64,000 bases of DNA from Arthrobacter sp. zg-Y238 (lineage in GTDB: Bacteria; Actinomycetota; Actinomycetes; Actinomycetales; Micrococcaceae): contig NZ_JANFLU010000015.1 of the NCBI RefSeq assembly GCF_024385525.1, positions 1 through 64,000 on the forward strand. Reading direction: 5' to 3'. This document shows, in pieces, positions 27,696 to 36,905 of the stretch. The stretch's first letter is position 1; each line of letters begins with the position of its first letter. A program made the translations under genes and the position numbers. The notes under the pieces are model-generated. The model made no database searches. It saw nothing but the letters and a program-made list of their open reading frames with translations, and was not told where the DNA came from.

Positions 27696-28553
27696 ATGCC
27701 CGCTGCCTATGCCCGTGTCCAGGTCCCGGCCGCAGCGCAGGTCCTGGCCATCCTGCGCTATCTGGGACAGCAGGCCGGACCGGTCAGTGCGTCCGCCGTC
27801 GCGCGGGACCTTTCGTTGCCGCGCTCCACCACGTACCACCTGCTCGCAGCGCTGGTAAGCGATGGTTTTGCCGTGCACCTGCCGGAAGAACGGCGGTATG
27901 CCCTCGGCGCCACCGCACATGAACTGGGTACCGGCTATGCCCGGCAGGCTCCGCTGCAGCGCATTGCCCGGTTCCCGCTGCGCGGGCTGGTGGCCCGGAC
28001 CCGCTTCACCGCGCATCTGGCGGTGCTGCAGGGAACGGACGTGATCTACGTGATCGAGGAACGGGCGCCGCGCCAGCAGCCGCTGGTGACCGACGCCGGC
28101 ATCCGCCTTCCGGCCCACCGCACTGCCAGCGGCCGGGTCCTGTTGGCCGGGATGACAGGTGCGCAGCTGAGGGCGCTCTATCCGGACCCGGGGGCTGTCC
28201 GGTCCTCCCGCAGCAGTGGTGCCGGCCTGCCGGGCCTGCTGGAGGAGATCCGGGGGCGCGGCTACGCCTGGGAGGAGAACGAAGTCACCGAGGGATTCTC
28301 GTCCATTGCCGTACCCGTGCCGGACCGCTCCGGGCACACGGTCGCCGGCCTGACCCTGACCGCACCAAACCGCGCACCGGCAGCGGGCATCGAGGCGGCT
28401 CCGGCGCACCGGATCGAGGCCATGGCGGACCGGGTCCTGCCCGACCTGCTGCGCTGCGCCGCCGAGCTTTCCCGCCGGCTTGGCGCCCGCCCGCGGCCTG
28501 CTCCAAATGTGTCTGATATGCCAGACAACCATCCCGGGCCGGCTGCGCCCTGA
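27696..28553 (+). CDS. IclR-family regulator, probable controller of the hut genes
   Basis: 285 residues: N-terminal winged helix-turn-helix (about 10-75, with [20 protein letters not shown]) and a GAF-like effector domain (about 90-255) with [13 protein letters not shown] and the ligand-loop [26 protein letters not shown] (27684-27689) stands 6 nt before the ATG, so the message is probably leaderless. Its position between hutH and hutU makes it the likely regulator, perhaps sensing urocanate (inference). The C-terminal 30 residues are Pro-rich and overlap the hutU control region. Confidence 0.88.
   Translation: MPAAYARVQVPAAAQVLAILRYLGQQAGPVSASAVARDLSLPRSTTYHLLAALVSDGFAVHLPEERRYALGATAHELGTGYARQAPLQRIARFPLRGLVARTRFTAHLAVLQGTDVIYVIEERAPRQQPLVTDAGIRLPAHRTASGRVLLAGMTGAQLRALYPDPGAVRSSRSSGAGLPGLLEEIRGRGYAWEENEVTEGFSSIAVPVPDRSGHTVAGLTLTAPNRAPAAGIEAAPAHRIEAMADRVLPDLLRCAAELSRRLGARPRPAPNVSDMPDNHPGPAAP
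28512..28525. promoter_or_regulatory. candidate IclR operator 2 upstream of hutU
   Basis: TCTGATATGCCAGA shares 11 of 14 positions with the palindrome at 27662 and sits within a longer TGTCTG-N6-CAGACA dyad. It lies in the 3' end of the IclR gene, about 41 nt before the hutU -10 box TACGGT (28567-28572). Confidence 0.5.
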
Positions 28554-28578
28554 ATCGCCCCGGGGCTACGGTCTGGCT

Positions 28579-30264
28579 ATGGCAACTACCTCTGACCCGT
28601 CCCGCCGCATCCGGGCACCGCGCGGCACCACGCTCACCGCGCGCAGCTGGCAGACCGAAGCTCCGCTGCGGATGCTGATGAACAATCTGGACCCTGAAGT
28701 GGCCGAACGTCCCGAGGACCTGGTGGTCTACGGCGGCACCGGCAGGGCCGCCCGCAGTTGGGAAGCATACGACGCCATCATCCGGACCCTGTCCACACTG
28801 GCCGACGATGAAACGCTGCTGGTGCAGTCGGGCAAACCGGTGGGGGTTTTCCGCACTCATGAGTGGGCGCCGCGCGTGCTGATCGCCAACTCCAACCTGG
28901 TGGGGGACTGGGCCACCTGGCCCGAGTTCCGCCGGCTGGAAGCGGAGGGCCTGCTGATGTACGGCCAGATGACCGCCGGTTCGTGGATCTACATCGGCAC
29001 CCAGGGCATTCTGCAGGGCACCTTTGAAACCTTCGCTGCCGTGGCCCGGAAGCTGTTCGCCGACGAAAACGCCACCCTGGCCGGCACCTTGACCCTGACC
29101 GGCGGCTGCGGCGGAATGGGCGGCGCGCAACCGCTCGCAGTCACGCTGAACGCGGGAGCGGTCCTGATTGTCGACGTCGACGAGGCGCGCCTGCGCCGAC
29201 GTGTCGGCAAGCGCTACCTGGACGAGGTGGCACCGGACCTGGACACCGCCGTCGCCCGCGTCATGGCCGCCCGGAACGAAAAACGTGCCCTGTCCGTGGG
29301 GCTGGTGGGCAACGCCGGGGAAGTGTTCGAGGAACTGCTGCGCCGGCAGCAGGCCGGGGAGGTCGCGGTGGACATTGTCACCGACCAGACCTCCGCCCAC
29401 GACCCGCTGAGCTACCTGCCCGCCGGCATCCCCGTGGACCGCTGGCAGGCCGAAGCCGCCGCTGATCCGGAAGGCTTCACCAAGCAGGCCCGCGAATCCA
29501 TGGCCCGGCACGTTGCCGCCATGGTCAGGTTCCAGGACGCGGGCGCCGAAGTGTTCGACTACGGCAATTCCATCCGCGACGAAGCACGCCAGGGCGGCTA
29601 TGCCCGCGCCTTCGACTTCCCCGGCTTCGTCCCCGCCTACATCCGTCCGCTGTTCTGCGAGGGAATGGGGCCCTTCCGCTGGGTGGCACTCTCCGGGGAT
29701 CCGCAGGACATTGCGGTGACCGATGCAGCCATCAAGGAGCTGTTCCCGGAGAACCTGCGCCTGCACCGCTGGATCGACGCCGCTGCCCAACACGTGGAGT
29801 TCGAGGGCCTGCCCGCGCGGATCTGCTGGCTGGGCTACGGCGACCGTGCCAAGGCCGGGCTCCTGTTCAACCGGCTCGTCGCCGAGGGCAAGGTGAGCGC
29901 CCCCATTGTGATCGGCCGGGACCACCTGGATTCGGGGTCGGTGGCCTCCCCGTACCGGGAGACCGAAGCCATGGCGGACGGATCGGACGCCATCGCGGAC
30001 TGGCCCCTGCTCAACGCCCTGCTGAACACCGCGTCCGGGGCCACCTGGGTGTCCCTGCACCACGGCGGGGGTGTGGGCATCGGCCGGTCCATCCACGCCG
30101 GCCAGGTGGGCGTGGCCGACGGAACCGAGCTGGCCGCCCGTAAACTGGAAACCCTGCTGACCAATGATCCGGGCACCGGGGTTATGCGGCACGCGGACGC
30201 CGGGTATTCCCGGGCCGCGGACGTCGCCGCCGAGCGCGGCATTCGCATCCCCATGAACGAATAA
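28579..30264 (+). CDS. hutU: urocanate hydratase
   Basis: 561 residues. Adds water to urocanate to give imidazolonepropionate, using tightly bound NAD as electrophile. NAD-binding [17 protein letters not shown] at about 169-185 and [13 protein letters not shown] further on; a conserved cysteine C360 in [18 protein letters not shown]. The ATG is preceded at 6 nt by TACGGT, so it has its own leaderless promoter just inside the end of the IclR gene. Length and order agree with the family. Confidence 0.96.
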   Translation: MATTSDPSRRIRAPRGTTLTARSWQTEAPLRMLMNNLDPEVAERPEDLVVYGGTGRAARSWEAYDAIIRTLSTLADDETLLVQSGKPVGVFRTHEWAPRVLIANSNLVGDWATWPEFRRLEAEGLLMYGQMTAGSWIYIGTQGILQGTFETFAAVARKLFADENATLAGTLTLTGGCGGMGGAQPLAVTLNAGAVLIVDVDEARLRRRVGKRYLDEVAPDLDTAVARVMAARNEKRALSVGLVGNAGEVFEELLRRQQAGEVAVDIVTDQTSAHDPLSYLPAGIPVDRWQAEAAADPEGFTKQARESMARHVAAMVRFQDAGAEVFDYGNSIRDEARQGGYARAFDFPGFVPAYIRPLFCEGMGPFRWVALSGDPQDIAVTDAAIKELFPENLRLHRWIDAAAQHVEFEGLPARICWLGYGDRAKAGLLFNRLVAEGKVSAPIVIGRDHLDSGSVASPYRETEAMADGSDAIADWPLLNALLNTASGATWVSLHHGGGVGIGRSIHAGQVGVADGTELAARKLETLLTNDPGTGVMRHADAGYSRAADVAAERGIRIPMNE

Positions 30265-30285
30265 GCATCCCGCCTGGAGAGAACC

Positions 30286-31485
30286 ATGGACACTGTTACC
30301 GGCCTGCTCGCTTCCATCGCCGACGTCGGACGGGATTCCCGGCGCGGCGGATACTCGCGCCCGGTGTTCTCGACGCCCGAGCTGACGCTCCGCGAGTGGT
30401 TCAAAGCGGAGGCACAGCGCCGCGGACTCGATGTGGAGACGGACCGCAACGGCATCCTCTGGGCGTGGTGGGGGCAACCGGAACGCGGGGCACTCGTGAC
30501 CGGCAGCCACCTGGACTCGGTGCCGGGCGGCGGAGCGTTCGACGGGCCGCTGGGGGTGGCCTCCGCGCTCGCCGCCGTGGACCTGCTGCGCGAGCGGGGA
30601 ATTAGCCGCAACCGCTCCCTGGCCATCACTGTTTTCCCGGAAGAGGAAGGGTCCCGCTTCGGCGTGGCCTGTCTCGGCTCGCGGCTGCTGACCGGCGACA
30701 TTGATGCCGACAAGGCCCGGAACCTGCGCGATGCGGACGGAACCACCTTCGCGGACGCCGCCCGGGCCAACGGACTCGACCCCGCACGGCTGGGACGCGA
30801 CGACGAGGCGCTGGCCCGGATCGGCGACTTCGTGGAACTGCACGTGGAGCAGGGCCGCGGGCTGGGCGAGGACGGACCGGCGGTGGCAGTAGGCGGATCC
30901 GTCCTGGGCCACGGCCGCTGGCGGATCAGTGTCTCCGGGCAGGGAAACCACGCGGGAACCACCGCGATGGATGACCGCGCCGACCCCATGGTCGCCGCCG
31001 CACAGATCATCGTGGCCGTGCAGAAGGCCGCCGCCGCCGTCGACGGCGCCCGGGCGACAGTGGGCCGGATCTCGCCCGTCCCCGGGGGTACCAACGTCAT
31101 CGCTTCCCGGGTGGACGTTTGGCTCGATGCCCGGCACCCCGACGACGCCGCCGCGCTGGCCCTCGTGGAAACCATCCACGGCAAGGCGCAGAAAATCGCC
31201 GCGTTCGAGGGCTGCACCGTGTCCCTGACGCCGGAATCCTGGACCGGTTCGGTGACCTTCGACGCCGCACTGGGCCGCAGCCTGGAAATGGCTCTGCCCG
31301 GAGCTCCGGTGCTCGCCACGGGGGCGGGGCACGACGCCGGCATCCTCGCCGGACACGTGCCTTCCGGAATGCTGTTTGTGCGCAACCCGACCGGGATCTC
31401 GCATTCCCCGGAAGAACATGTGGAGGCCGAGGACGCCGAAGCCGGAGCCGTGGCGCTCGCCGACGCGCTGGAGGCGCTGCTGTGA
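30286..31485 (+). CDS. M20-family amidohydrolase of the hut operon (allantoate amidohydrolase/carbamoylase type)
   Basis: 399 residues. Two-metal amidohydrolase motifs are complete: TGSHLDSVP (H75, D77), FDGPLG (D86), FPEEEGSRF (about 116-124), ELHVEQG (His near 185) and SHSPEEH near the C-terminus. The family hydrolyses N-carbamoyl or similar amides such as allantoate and N-carbamoyl-beta-alanine. Here it sits between hutU and hutF, 21 nt after hutU and overlapping hutF. HutF makes N-formylglutamate, and no classical HutG deformylase is present, so this enzyme is the natural candidate for N-formyl-glutamate hydrolysis (inference). Confidence 0.85.
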   Translation: MDTVTGLLASIADVGRDSRRGGYSRPVFSTPELTLREWFKAEAQRRGLDVETDRNGILWAWWGQPERGALVTGSHLDSVPGGGAFDGPLGVASALAAVDLLRERGISRNRSLAITVFPEEEGSRFGVACLGSRLLTGDIDADKARNLRDADGTTFADAARANGLDPARLGRDDEALARIGDFVELHVEQGRGLGEDGPAVAVGGSVLGHGRWRISVSGQGNHAGTTAMDDRADPMVAAAQIIVAVQKAAAAVDGARATVGRISPVPGGTNVIASRVDVWLDARHPDDAAALALVETIHGKAQKIAAFEGCTVSLTPESWTGSVTFDAALGRSLEMALPGAPVLATGAGHDAGILAGHVPSGMLFVRNPTGISHSPEEHVEAEDAEAGAVALADALEALL

Positions 31486-32897
31486 AAGGTGCCGCGGGTC
31501 CGTCGGGTGCTGCCGTCTGGTGCGAGGCCGGGTGGTACGAGGGCAGTATCCGGGAACGCATCCGGCTGACGGTCGACTCCGCAGGCAGGGTCACTGCAGC
31601 CGTCACCGGAACGGAAGCCGAACCCGGGGACTTGGTGCTGCCCGGCGTCGTCGTACCGGCAGCCGCGAACGGTCACTCGCACGCCTTCCACCGGATACTG
31701 CGTGGACGCACCCACGCGGCCGGGGACTTCTGGAGCTGGCGCGAGCAGATGTATTCGGCGGCCGGCGCCCTCACACCGGAACTCTACGAGCAGCTGGCGA
31801 CGGCGGTGTTCGCTGAAATGGTGGTCTCGGGATACGCCAGCGTGGCCGAATTCCACTATGTGCACCACGCCCCGGACGGGTCCGCCTATCCGAACCACGG
31901 GATGGAACTGGCCCTGGCCCGAGCCGCGGTTGCCGCCGGCATCCGGCTGACCCTGCTGGACACCTGCTACCTTTCCGGCGGTTTCGGGGCCAATGGAGTA
32001 GGCACGCCGCTGGACGCCCGGCAGCAGCGGTTCGGGGACGCCGACGCCGATGTCTGGCTGTTGCGGTTAGCTTCGCTGCAGGCGGCGGTCGGGGAGCGGT
32101 TCGATCCGGAGCAGGTGAGTGTCGGGGCCGCCCTGCACTCGGTCCGCGCCGTACCGGAAGCTGCGCTGGCACACATCGCGCAGCGGCTGCCGGCCTGGAT
32201 TCCGCTGCACATCCACCTGTCCGAACAGCCGCAGGAAAACGCAGACTGCCAGACGGCGACCGGGCTGACCCCCACCGGGCTGCTGCACCGGCACGGGCTG
32301 CTCAGCCCCCGGCTCTCAGTGGTCCACGCGACGCACCTGACCGACGCCGACATCGCCCTGTTGGGAGAGGCCGGGGCCACCGCGGTGTTCTGCCCCACCA
32401 CGGAAGCCGACCTCGCTGACGGACTCGGACCGGCGGCAGCATTGCGCGACGCCGGAGTTGCCCTGGCGCTGGGCAGCGACCAGCACGCCGTCGTCGATCC
32501 GTGGCTGGAAATGCGGGCCCTGGAATACGGAGAGCGGCTGCGGACCGGCAGGCGCGGGGCCTTTGCTCCAAGCGATCTGCACTTCGCCGCGTCCGACGCC
32601 GGTGCGCGCGCCCAGGGCCGGACCGCACCCGGGCTGGAACCGGGGAAGGCCTGCGACCTCATGGCGGTGGACCCGCACAGCCTGCGCACCGCCGGATCTC
32701 GGCCCGACCAGCTGGCATTCTCCGCCACCGCTGCGGACGTAACCGCCGTCGTCGTCGGCGGCCGGCTGCGCGCCCGGAACGGTTCGCACACTCTCCTCGG
32801 AAACCCGGCCGCCCTGCTGCGGGAGGCCATTGCCGCCGTCGACTCTGCTGCCGCATCAGTGCACGAACCCCGCTTGGAAGGAACCCGGCGCCCATGA
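31482..32897 (+). CDS. hutF: formimidoylglutamate deiminase
   Basis: 471 residues, GTG start overlapping the preceding stop by 4 nt. Amidohydrolase superfamily: metal-binding NGHSHAFHR (H65, H67) near the N-terminus, a histidine in PLHIHLSEQ (about 245), VVHATHLTD and the metal aspartate/His region LALGSDQHAV (about 328-337). It deiminates N-formimino-L-glutamate to N-formyl-L-glutamate and ammonia, the five-step route of histidine degradation. The FWSWREQMYS motif is characteristic of HutF. Confidence 0.93.
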   Translation: MKGAAGPSGAAVWCEAGWYEGSIRERIRLTVDSAGRVTAAVTGTEAEPGDLVLPGVVVPAAANGHSHAFHRILRGRTHAAGDFWSWREQMYSAAGALTPELYEQLATAVFAEMVVSGYASVAEFHYVHHAPDGSAYPNHGMELALARAAVAAGIRLTLLDTCYLSGGFGANGVGTPLDARQQRFGDADADVWLLRLASLQAAVGERFDPEQVSVGAALHSVRAVPEAALAHIAQRLPAWIPLHIHLSEQPQENADCQTATGLTPTGLLHRHGLLSPRLSVVHATHLTDADIALLGEAGATAVFCPTTEADLADGLGPAAALRDAGVALALGSDQHAVVDPWLEMRALEYGERLRTGRRGAFAPSDLHFAASDAGARAQGRTAPGLEPGKACDLMAVDPHSLRTAGSRPDQLAFSATAADVTAVVVGGRLRARNGSHTLLGNPAALLREAIAAVDSAAASVHEPRLEGTRRP

Positions 32898-34123
32898 GCT
32901 CCGCCTCGACACTCATCACCAACATCGGCGAACTTTCCACCCAGGACTATTCAGCGGACGCTCCGGTGCTGAAGAACGCCGCCATGGTCTTCGAGGGGGA
33001 ACGGATCAGTTGGATCGGCCCGGCGGGGAACGCACCGGCGGCCGATGAGGTGGTCGACGCCGGCGGACGCGCCGGGCTGCCGGGCTGGGTGGACTCGCAC
33101 ACCCACCTGGTGTTTGCCGGGGACCGCAGCGCGGAGTTCGAGGCACGGATGGCGGGGCAGGCCTACGAAGCCGGCGGGATCGCCGTCACCACGGAAGCCA
33201 CCCGGGCGGCGTCGGACTATGACCTGACCCGGATGCTCCTGGCCCGGGCCGCCGAAGCCGCAGCGGGCGGGACCACGTACCTGGAAACCAAGACCGGCTA
33301 CGGGCTGAGCGTGGAAGAGGAACGCCGGCATGCCCGGATCGCCTCGACGGTGGCGGACGCCGTCACGTTCCTGGGCGCGCACCTGGTGCCGGATGGAGCC
33401 GACGCCGACGAGTACACGGACCTGGTCTGCACCGACATGCTCGCCGCGGTGCGCCCGTACGTGCAGTGGGCGGATGTCTTCTGCGAAAAGGGCGCGTTCA
33501 CCGAGGAACAGTCGCGCCGGGTGCTGCAGGCAGCCCGGGATGCGGGCCTGGGGCTGCGGGTGCACGGCAACCAGCTCGGCCCGGGGGCGGGGGTGCAGCT
33601 CGCCGTGGAGTTCGCGGCGGCCAGCGTCGACCACGTGAACCACCTGTCCGACGACGACGTCGCCGCGCTCGCGGACAGCTGGTCCGGGCGGGATTCCGGT
33701 GCCGGAGTCCCAGGGACCGTCGCGACGTGCCTCCCGGCCTGTGACCTGTCCACCCGGGCACCGCTGGCTCCGGCACGGCAGCTGCTGGACGCCGGGGTGC
33801 AGGTGGCCTTGGCCTCCAACTGCAACCCGGGAACGTCTTTCACCAGCTCCATGGCTTTCTGCGTCGCCACCGCCGTGCTCCAGATGGGACTGACCGTGCA
33901 GGAAGCCGTCCGCGCCGCCACCTACGGCGGCGCTCTGGCACTGCGGGCGCACACCGGCGCCGACCGGGACGGTGCACGCGCTGTCGGGTCGCTCGCCGTC
34001 GGGCACCGCGCCGACCTGCAGCTGCTCAACGCTCCCTCGGCTGCCCATCTGGCGTACCGGCCCGGCATGCCCCTGACTGGCATGGTGTTTCGGGCCGGGG
34101 TGCAGGTGCCGGTCCGCCGCTGA
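32894..34123 (+). CDS. hutI: imidazolonepropionase
   Basis: 409 residues, ATG overlapping the hutF stop. Opens the imidazolone ring to N-formimino-glutamate. Metal-binding VDSHTHLVFAGDR (H69, H71), family-specific TYLETKTGYGLS (substrate pocket), LRVHGNQLGPG and ALASNCNPGTS near the C-terminus. Last gene of the hutU operon; no clear terminator follows. Confidence 0.95.
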   Translation: MSSASTLITNIGELSTQDYSADAPVLKNAAMVFEGERISWIGPAGNAPAADEVVDAGGRAGLPGWVDSHTHLVFAGDRSAEFEARMAGQAYEAGGIAVTTEATRAASDYDLTRMLLARAAEAAAGGTTYLETKTGYGLSVEEERRHARIASTVADAVTFLGAHLVPDGADADEYTDLVCTDMLAAVRPYVQWADVFCEKGAFTEEQSRRVLQAARDAGLGLRVHGNQLGPGAGVQLAVEFAAASVDHVNHLSDDDVAALADSWSGRDSGAGVPGTVATCLPACDLSTRAPLAPARQLLDAGVQVALASNCNPGTSFTSSMAFCVATAVLQMGLTVQEAVRAATYGGALALRAHTGADRDGARAVGSLAVGHRADLQLLNAPSAAHLAYRPGMPLTGMVFRAGVQVPVRR

Positions 34124-34152
34124 CCGGGGCCCCGTCCGGCACAATGGTGTCC

Positions 34153-34941
34153 ATGCGCGCTGCTTTCCCCTCCGCCCCCGCCGAATCCCTGGATCCTCGG
34201 GCACGCCGGATGCTGGTGTTCGAAATCCTGATTGTGCTGGGGCTTTCGCTCGGCAGATCAGGTGTTTACGCCGTCGTCGAACTCATTGAAAAGGCCACCG
34301 AAGCGCCGCTGGGCGATCAGACCACCACGCTGAATCCCGTCCTCGATGATCGGCCGTACTTCGACCTGGTGTACCAGCTGCTGGGGATCTTCTTCTCCCT
34401 GCTGCCGGTGGCGCTGGTCCTGTTCCTGCTTACCGAACCGGGCAAGTCCGCCTTCCGCCGGATCGGGTTCACGTTTGCCCGGCCGCTGAGGGACTTCGGC
34501 CTGGGTGTTGCCCTGGCGGCGGTCATCGGTATCGGCACGCTTGGCGTCTACGCCGCAGGGCGGGCCCTGGGCATCACCACCGCCCTGGTTCCGGCAGCCC
34601 TGGACACCTACTGGTGGACGCTGCCGGTGCTGATCCTCTCGGCCATGCGGCACGCGGTGCTGGAGGAAGTCATTGTGGTGGGCTACCTGTTCCTGCGGCT
34701 GCGGCAACTGGGCTGGGGGACGCCGGCGATCATCCTCACCAGCGCCCTGATCCGGGCCAGCTACCACCTCTACCAGGGGATCGGTCCGGGCATCGGGAAC
34801 TTCCTGATGGGCCTGCTCTTCGGCTACGTCTACACCAGGACGCGGCGGGTGATGCCGCTGGTGATCGCGCACGCGCTGGTGGACATTGCCGGGTTTGTCG
34901 GGTTTGCGCTGTTTGGGTCGGCCATCGGGATCGGCGACTGA
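34153..34941 (+). CDS. CPBP-family intramembrane metalloprotease
   Basis: 262 residues with about seven to eight membrane helices. CPBP/Rce1-like (Abi) motifs: AVLEEVIVVGYLFLRLR with the Glu-Glu pair, RASYHLYQG and a final VIAHALVDIAGFVGF; these provide the metal-binding Glu and His residues. Such proteases process prenylated or small membrane proteins and sometimes confer bacteriocin self-immunity. The ATG at 34153 is preferred to 34144 because CACAAT 7 nt before it could be a -10 box, whereas the earlier ATG would lie within that box. Confidence 0.8.
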   Translation: MRAAFPSAPAESLDPRARRMLVFEILIVLGLSLGRSGVYAVVELIEKATEAPLGDQTTTLNPVLDDRPYFDLVYQLLGIFFSLLPVALVLFLLTEPGKSAFRRIGFTFARPLRDFGLGVALAAVIGIGTLGVYAAGRALGITTALVPAALDTYWWTLPVLILSAMRHAVLEEVIVVGYLFLRLRQLGWGTPAIILTSALIRASYHLYQGIGPGIGNFLMGLLFGYVYTRTRRVMPLVIAHALVDIAGFVGFALFGSAIGIGD

Positions 34942-34964
34942 GCAGAGGCACATAGGATGGCCCG

Positions 34965-36782
34965 GTGACACTGATGACCCCGTGGGGCGCAGCCCTGGAC
35001 CCCGAAGCCGTCCTGCCGGAATACCCCCGACCGCAGCTGGCCCGCGACAGCTATCTCAATCTCAACGGCTACTGGCAGTACGCCATCACCGGCGCCCATC
35101 GGGAGCAGCCGCCCGGGGACGGGGACTGGAACGGACGCATCCTGGTGCCGTTCTCACCTGAGGCGCCGCTCTCCGGGGTGAACCGGCACCTCCAGCCGCA
35201 GCAGCTGCTCTGGTACCGGCGGACGGTGAGCCTGCCGGAGGGCTTCGCGGGGGAGCGGGTCCTGCTGCACTTCGGTGCCGTGGACTCCGGCTGCCGGGTC
35301 ACGGTCAACGGCATTCCCGTGGGCGGGCACGACGGCGGCTACCTGCCGTTCTCCCTGGACATCACCGATGCGTTGGCTGCGGGTCCGGACGGCAATTCCT
35401 CCGGCGGCCAGCACGAAGTAGTAGTCCGGGTCCGGGACCTGAGCAACACCGGTTCCGCCAGCCGAGGCAAGCAGACCCTGGACCGCGGCGGCATCTGGTA
35501 CACGGCACAGTCCGGGATCTGGCAGACGGTCTGGCTGGAAGCGGTGCCGCAGGCGAGCATTTCCCGCCTGCTCCTCGTGCCGGACCTGGGCTCAGTGACC
35601 GCCACCGTGCTGGTCGACGACATCCGGTCCGCCCCGGACAGCACCGACCTGCAGGCGGAAGTCACCGTGTCCACAGACGGGCGCCCGGTGGCGGACGCCG
35701 TCGTCGTTCCCGGAACCCCGGTACGGATCCCGGTTCCGGATCCGCACCGCTGGTCCCCGGAGGACCCGTTCCTCTACGACGTCACCGTGCGGCTGCTCGC
35801 CGATGGGAAGGAAACCGACCGCGTCCGCAGCTACACGGCGCTGCGGACCGTAGGCACGGGGCCCGACGACGCCGGGCACCTGCGGCTGCTGCTGAACGGG
35901 CGGCCGTATTTCCATGCGGGCCTGCTGGACCAGGGGTACTGGCCGGACGGGCTGTACACCGCGCCGTCGGACGAGGCACTGGCCTCCGACATCCGTGCCG
36001 CGAAGGACCTGGGCTTCAACATGCTGCGTAAGCACATCAAGATCGAACCGTTGCGCTGGTACTACCATGCCGACCGGCTGGGCATCCTCGTCTGGCAGGA
36101 CCAGGTCAACGGCGGCACGGCCTATAAGCACGCCGTGGTCACCGCCCCCGCGGTGGGTGCACCGCACCGGTCCGACGACGACTACGCGGCCTTCGGGCGG
36201 GCCGACGAGCAGGGCAGGGAACAGTTCCTGGCCGAACTGCACGGCACGGTGGAGCTGCTGGGCAACAGCCCGTCGATCGTGGTGTGGGTGCCGTTCAATG
36301 AAGGATGGGGCCAGTTCGATGCCAACGCCGTCGCCGAGCTGATGCGGTGCCTGGACCCGACCCGGACCATCGACCATGCGAGCGGCTGGCACGATCAGGG
36401 CGGCGGAGACCTCAAAAGCGTGCACGTCTACTTTGTGCCGTTCCGGCTGCGGAAGAGCTGGCTGGCCGGGTCCCGTGCAGTGGTGCTGTCCGAATACGGC
36501 GGGTACAGCCTGCGGATCCCCGGGCACACCTTCAACGACAAGGAGTTCGGCTACCGGCGGTTCCGGTCCCGGCGTGCCCTGGCCCGGGCGTACGAGCGGC
36601 TGCACCGGCGGCAGATTGAACCTGCGGCGGGCCGGGGGCTTGCCGCCACGGTCTACACCCAGCTCACCGACGTCGAGGACGAGGTCAACGGGCTGCTTAC
36701 CTATGACCGCCGGGTGGTGAAGCTCGATGCCGAACTGGTGCGCCGGATCAATGCGGGGCTTCGCCGGGCCGCTGGGGGCTGA
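34965..36782 (+). CDS. glycoside hydrolase family 2 protein
   Basis: 605 residues: N-terminal jelly-roll sugar-binding domain (about 25-185, with LLWYRRTVSLP and VDSGCRVTVNG), an immunoglobulin-like domain (about 190-290) and a TIM barrel (about 295-600). Acid/base E446 follows asparagine in WVPFNEGWGQFD; the nucleophile is E510 in VVLSEYGGYS. The family includes beta-galactosidases, beta-glucuronidases and beta-mannosidases; specificity is not evident. No signal peptide, so it is cytosolic. TAGGAT lies 6 nt before the GTG start: leaderless promoter. Confidence 0.88.
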   Translation: MTLMTPWGAALDPEAVLPEYPRPQLARDSYLNLNGYWQYAITGAHREQPPGDGDWNGRILVPFSPEAPLSGVNRHLQPQQLLWYRRTVSLPEGFAGERVLLHFGAVDSGCRVTVNGIPVGGHDGGYLPFSLDITDALAAGPDGNSSGGQHEVVVRVRDLSNTGSASRGKQTLDRGGIWYTAQSGIWQTVWLEAVPQASISRLLLVPDLGSVTATVLVDDIRSAPDSTDLQAEVTVSTDGRPVADAVVVPGTPVRIPVPDPHRWSPEDPFLYDVTVRLLADGKETDRVRSYTALRTVGTGPDDAGHLRLLLNGRPYFHAGLLDQGYWPDGLYTAPSDEALASDIRAAKDLGFNMLRKHIKIEPLRWYYHADRLGILVWQDQVNGGTAYKHAVVTAPAVGAPHRSDDDYAAFGRADEQGREQFLAELHGTVELLGNSPSIVVWVPFNEGWGQFDANAVAELMRCLDPTRTIDHASGWHDQGGGDLKSVHVYFVPFRLRKSWLAGSRAVVLSEYGGYSLRIPGHTFNDKEFGYRRFRSRRALARAYERLHRRQIEPAAGRGLAATVYTQLTDVEDEVNGLLTYDRRVVKLDAELVRRINAGLRRAAGG

Positions 36783-36834
36783 CCCGCCCGAGCGCCTGCC
36801 TGGGTTCCTGCACTTTGTCCGGATCCCCGCAGAT

Positions 36835-36884
36835 TGTCCGGATCCCCGCACCGCGCGGAGCAGGGATTGCCACAAACCGCAGGG
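36835..36884. repeat. left copy of a 50-bp inverted repeat
   Basis: Matches the reverse complement of 38008-38057 at 46 of 50 positions. It starts TGTCCGGATCCCCGCACCGC and ends CACAAACCGCAGGG. A further GTCCGGATCCCCGC word precedes it at about 36817. The two copies enclose the broken gene below. Confidence 0.85.
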
Positions 36885-36905
36885 ATCTGGACAACCCGGA
36901 GGGAA

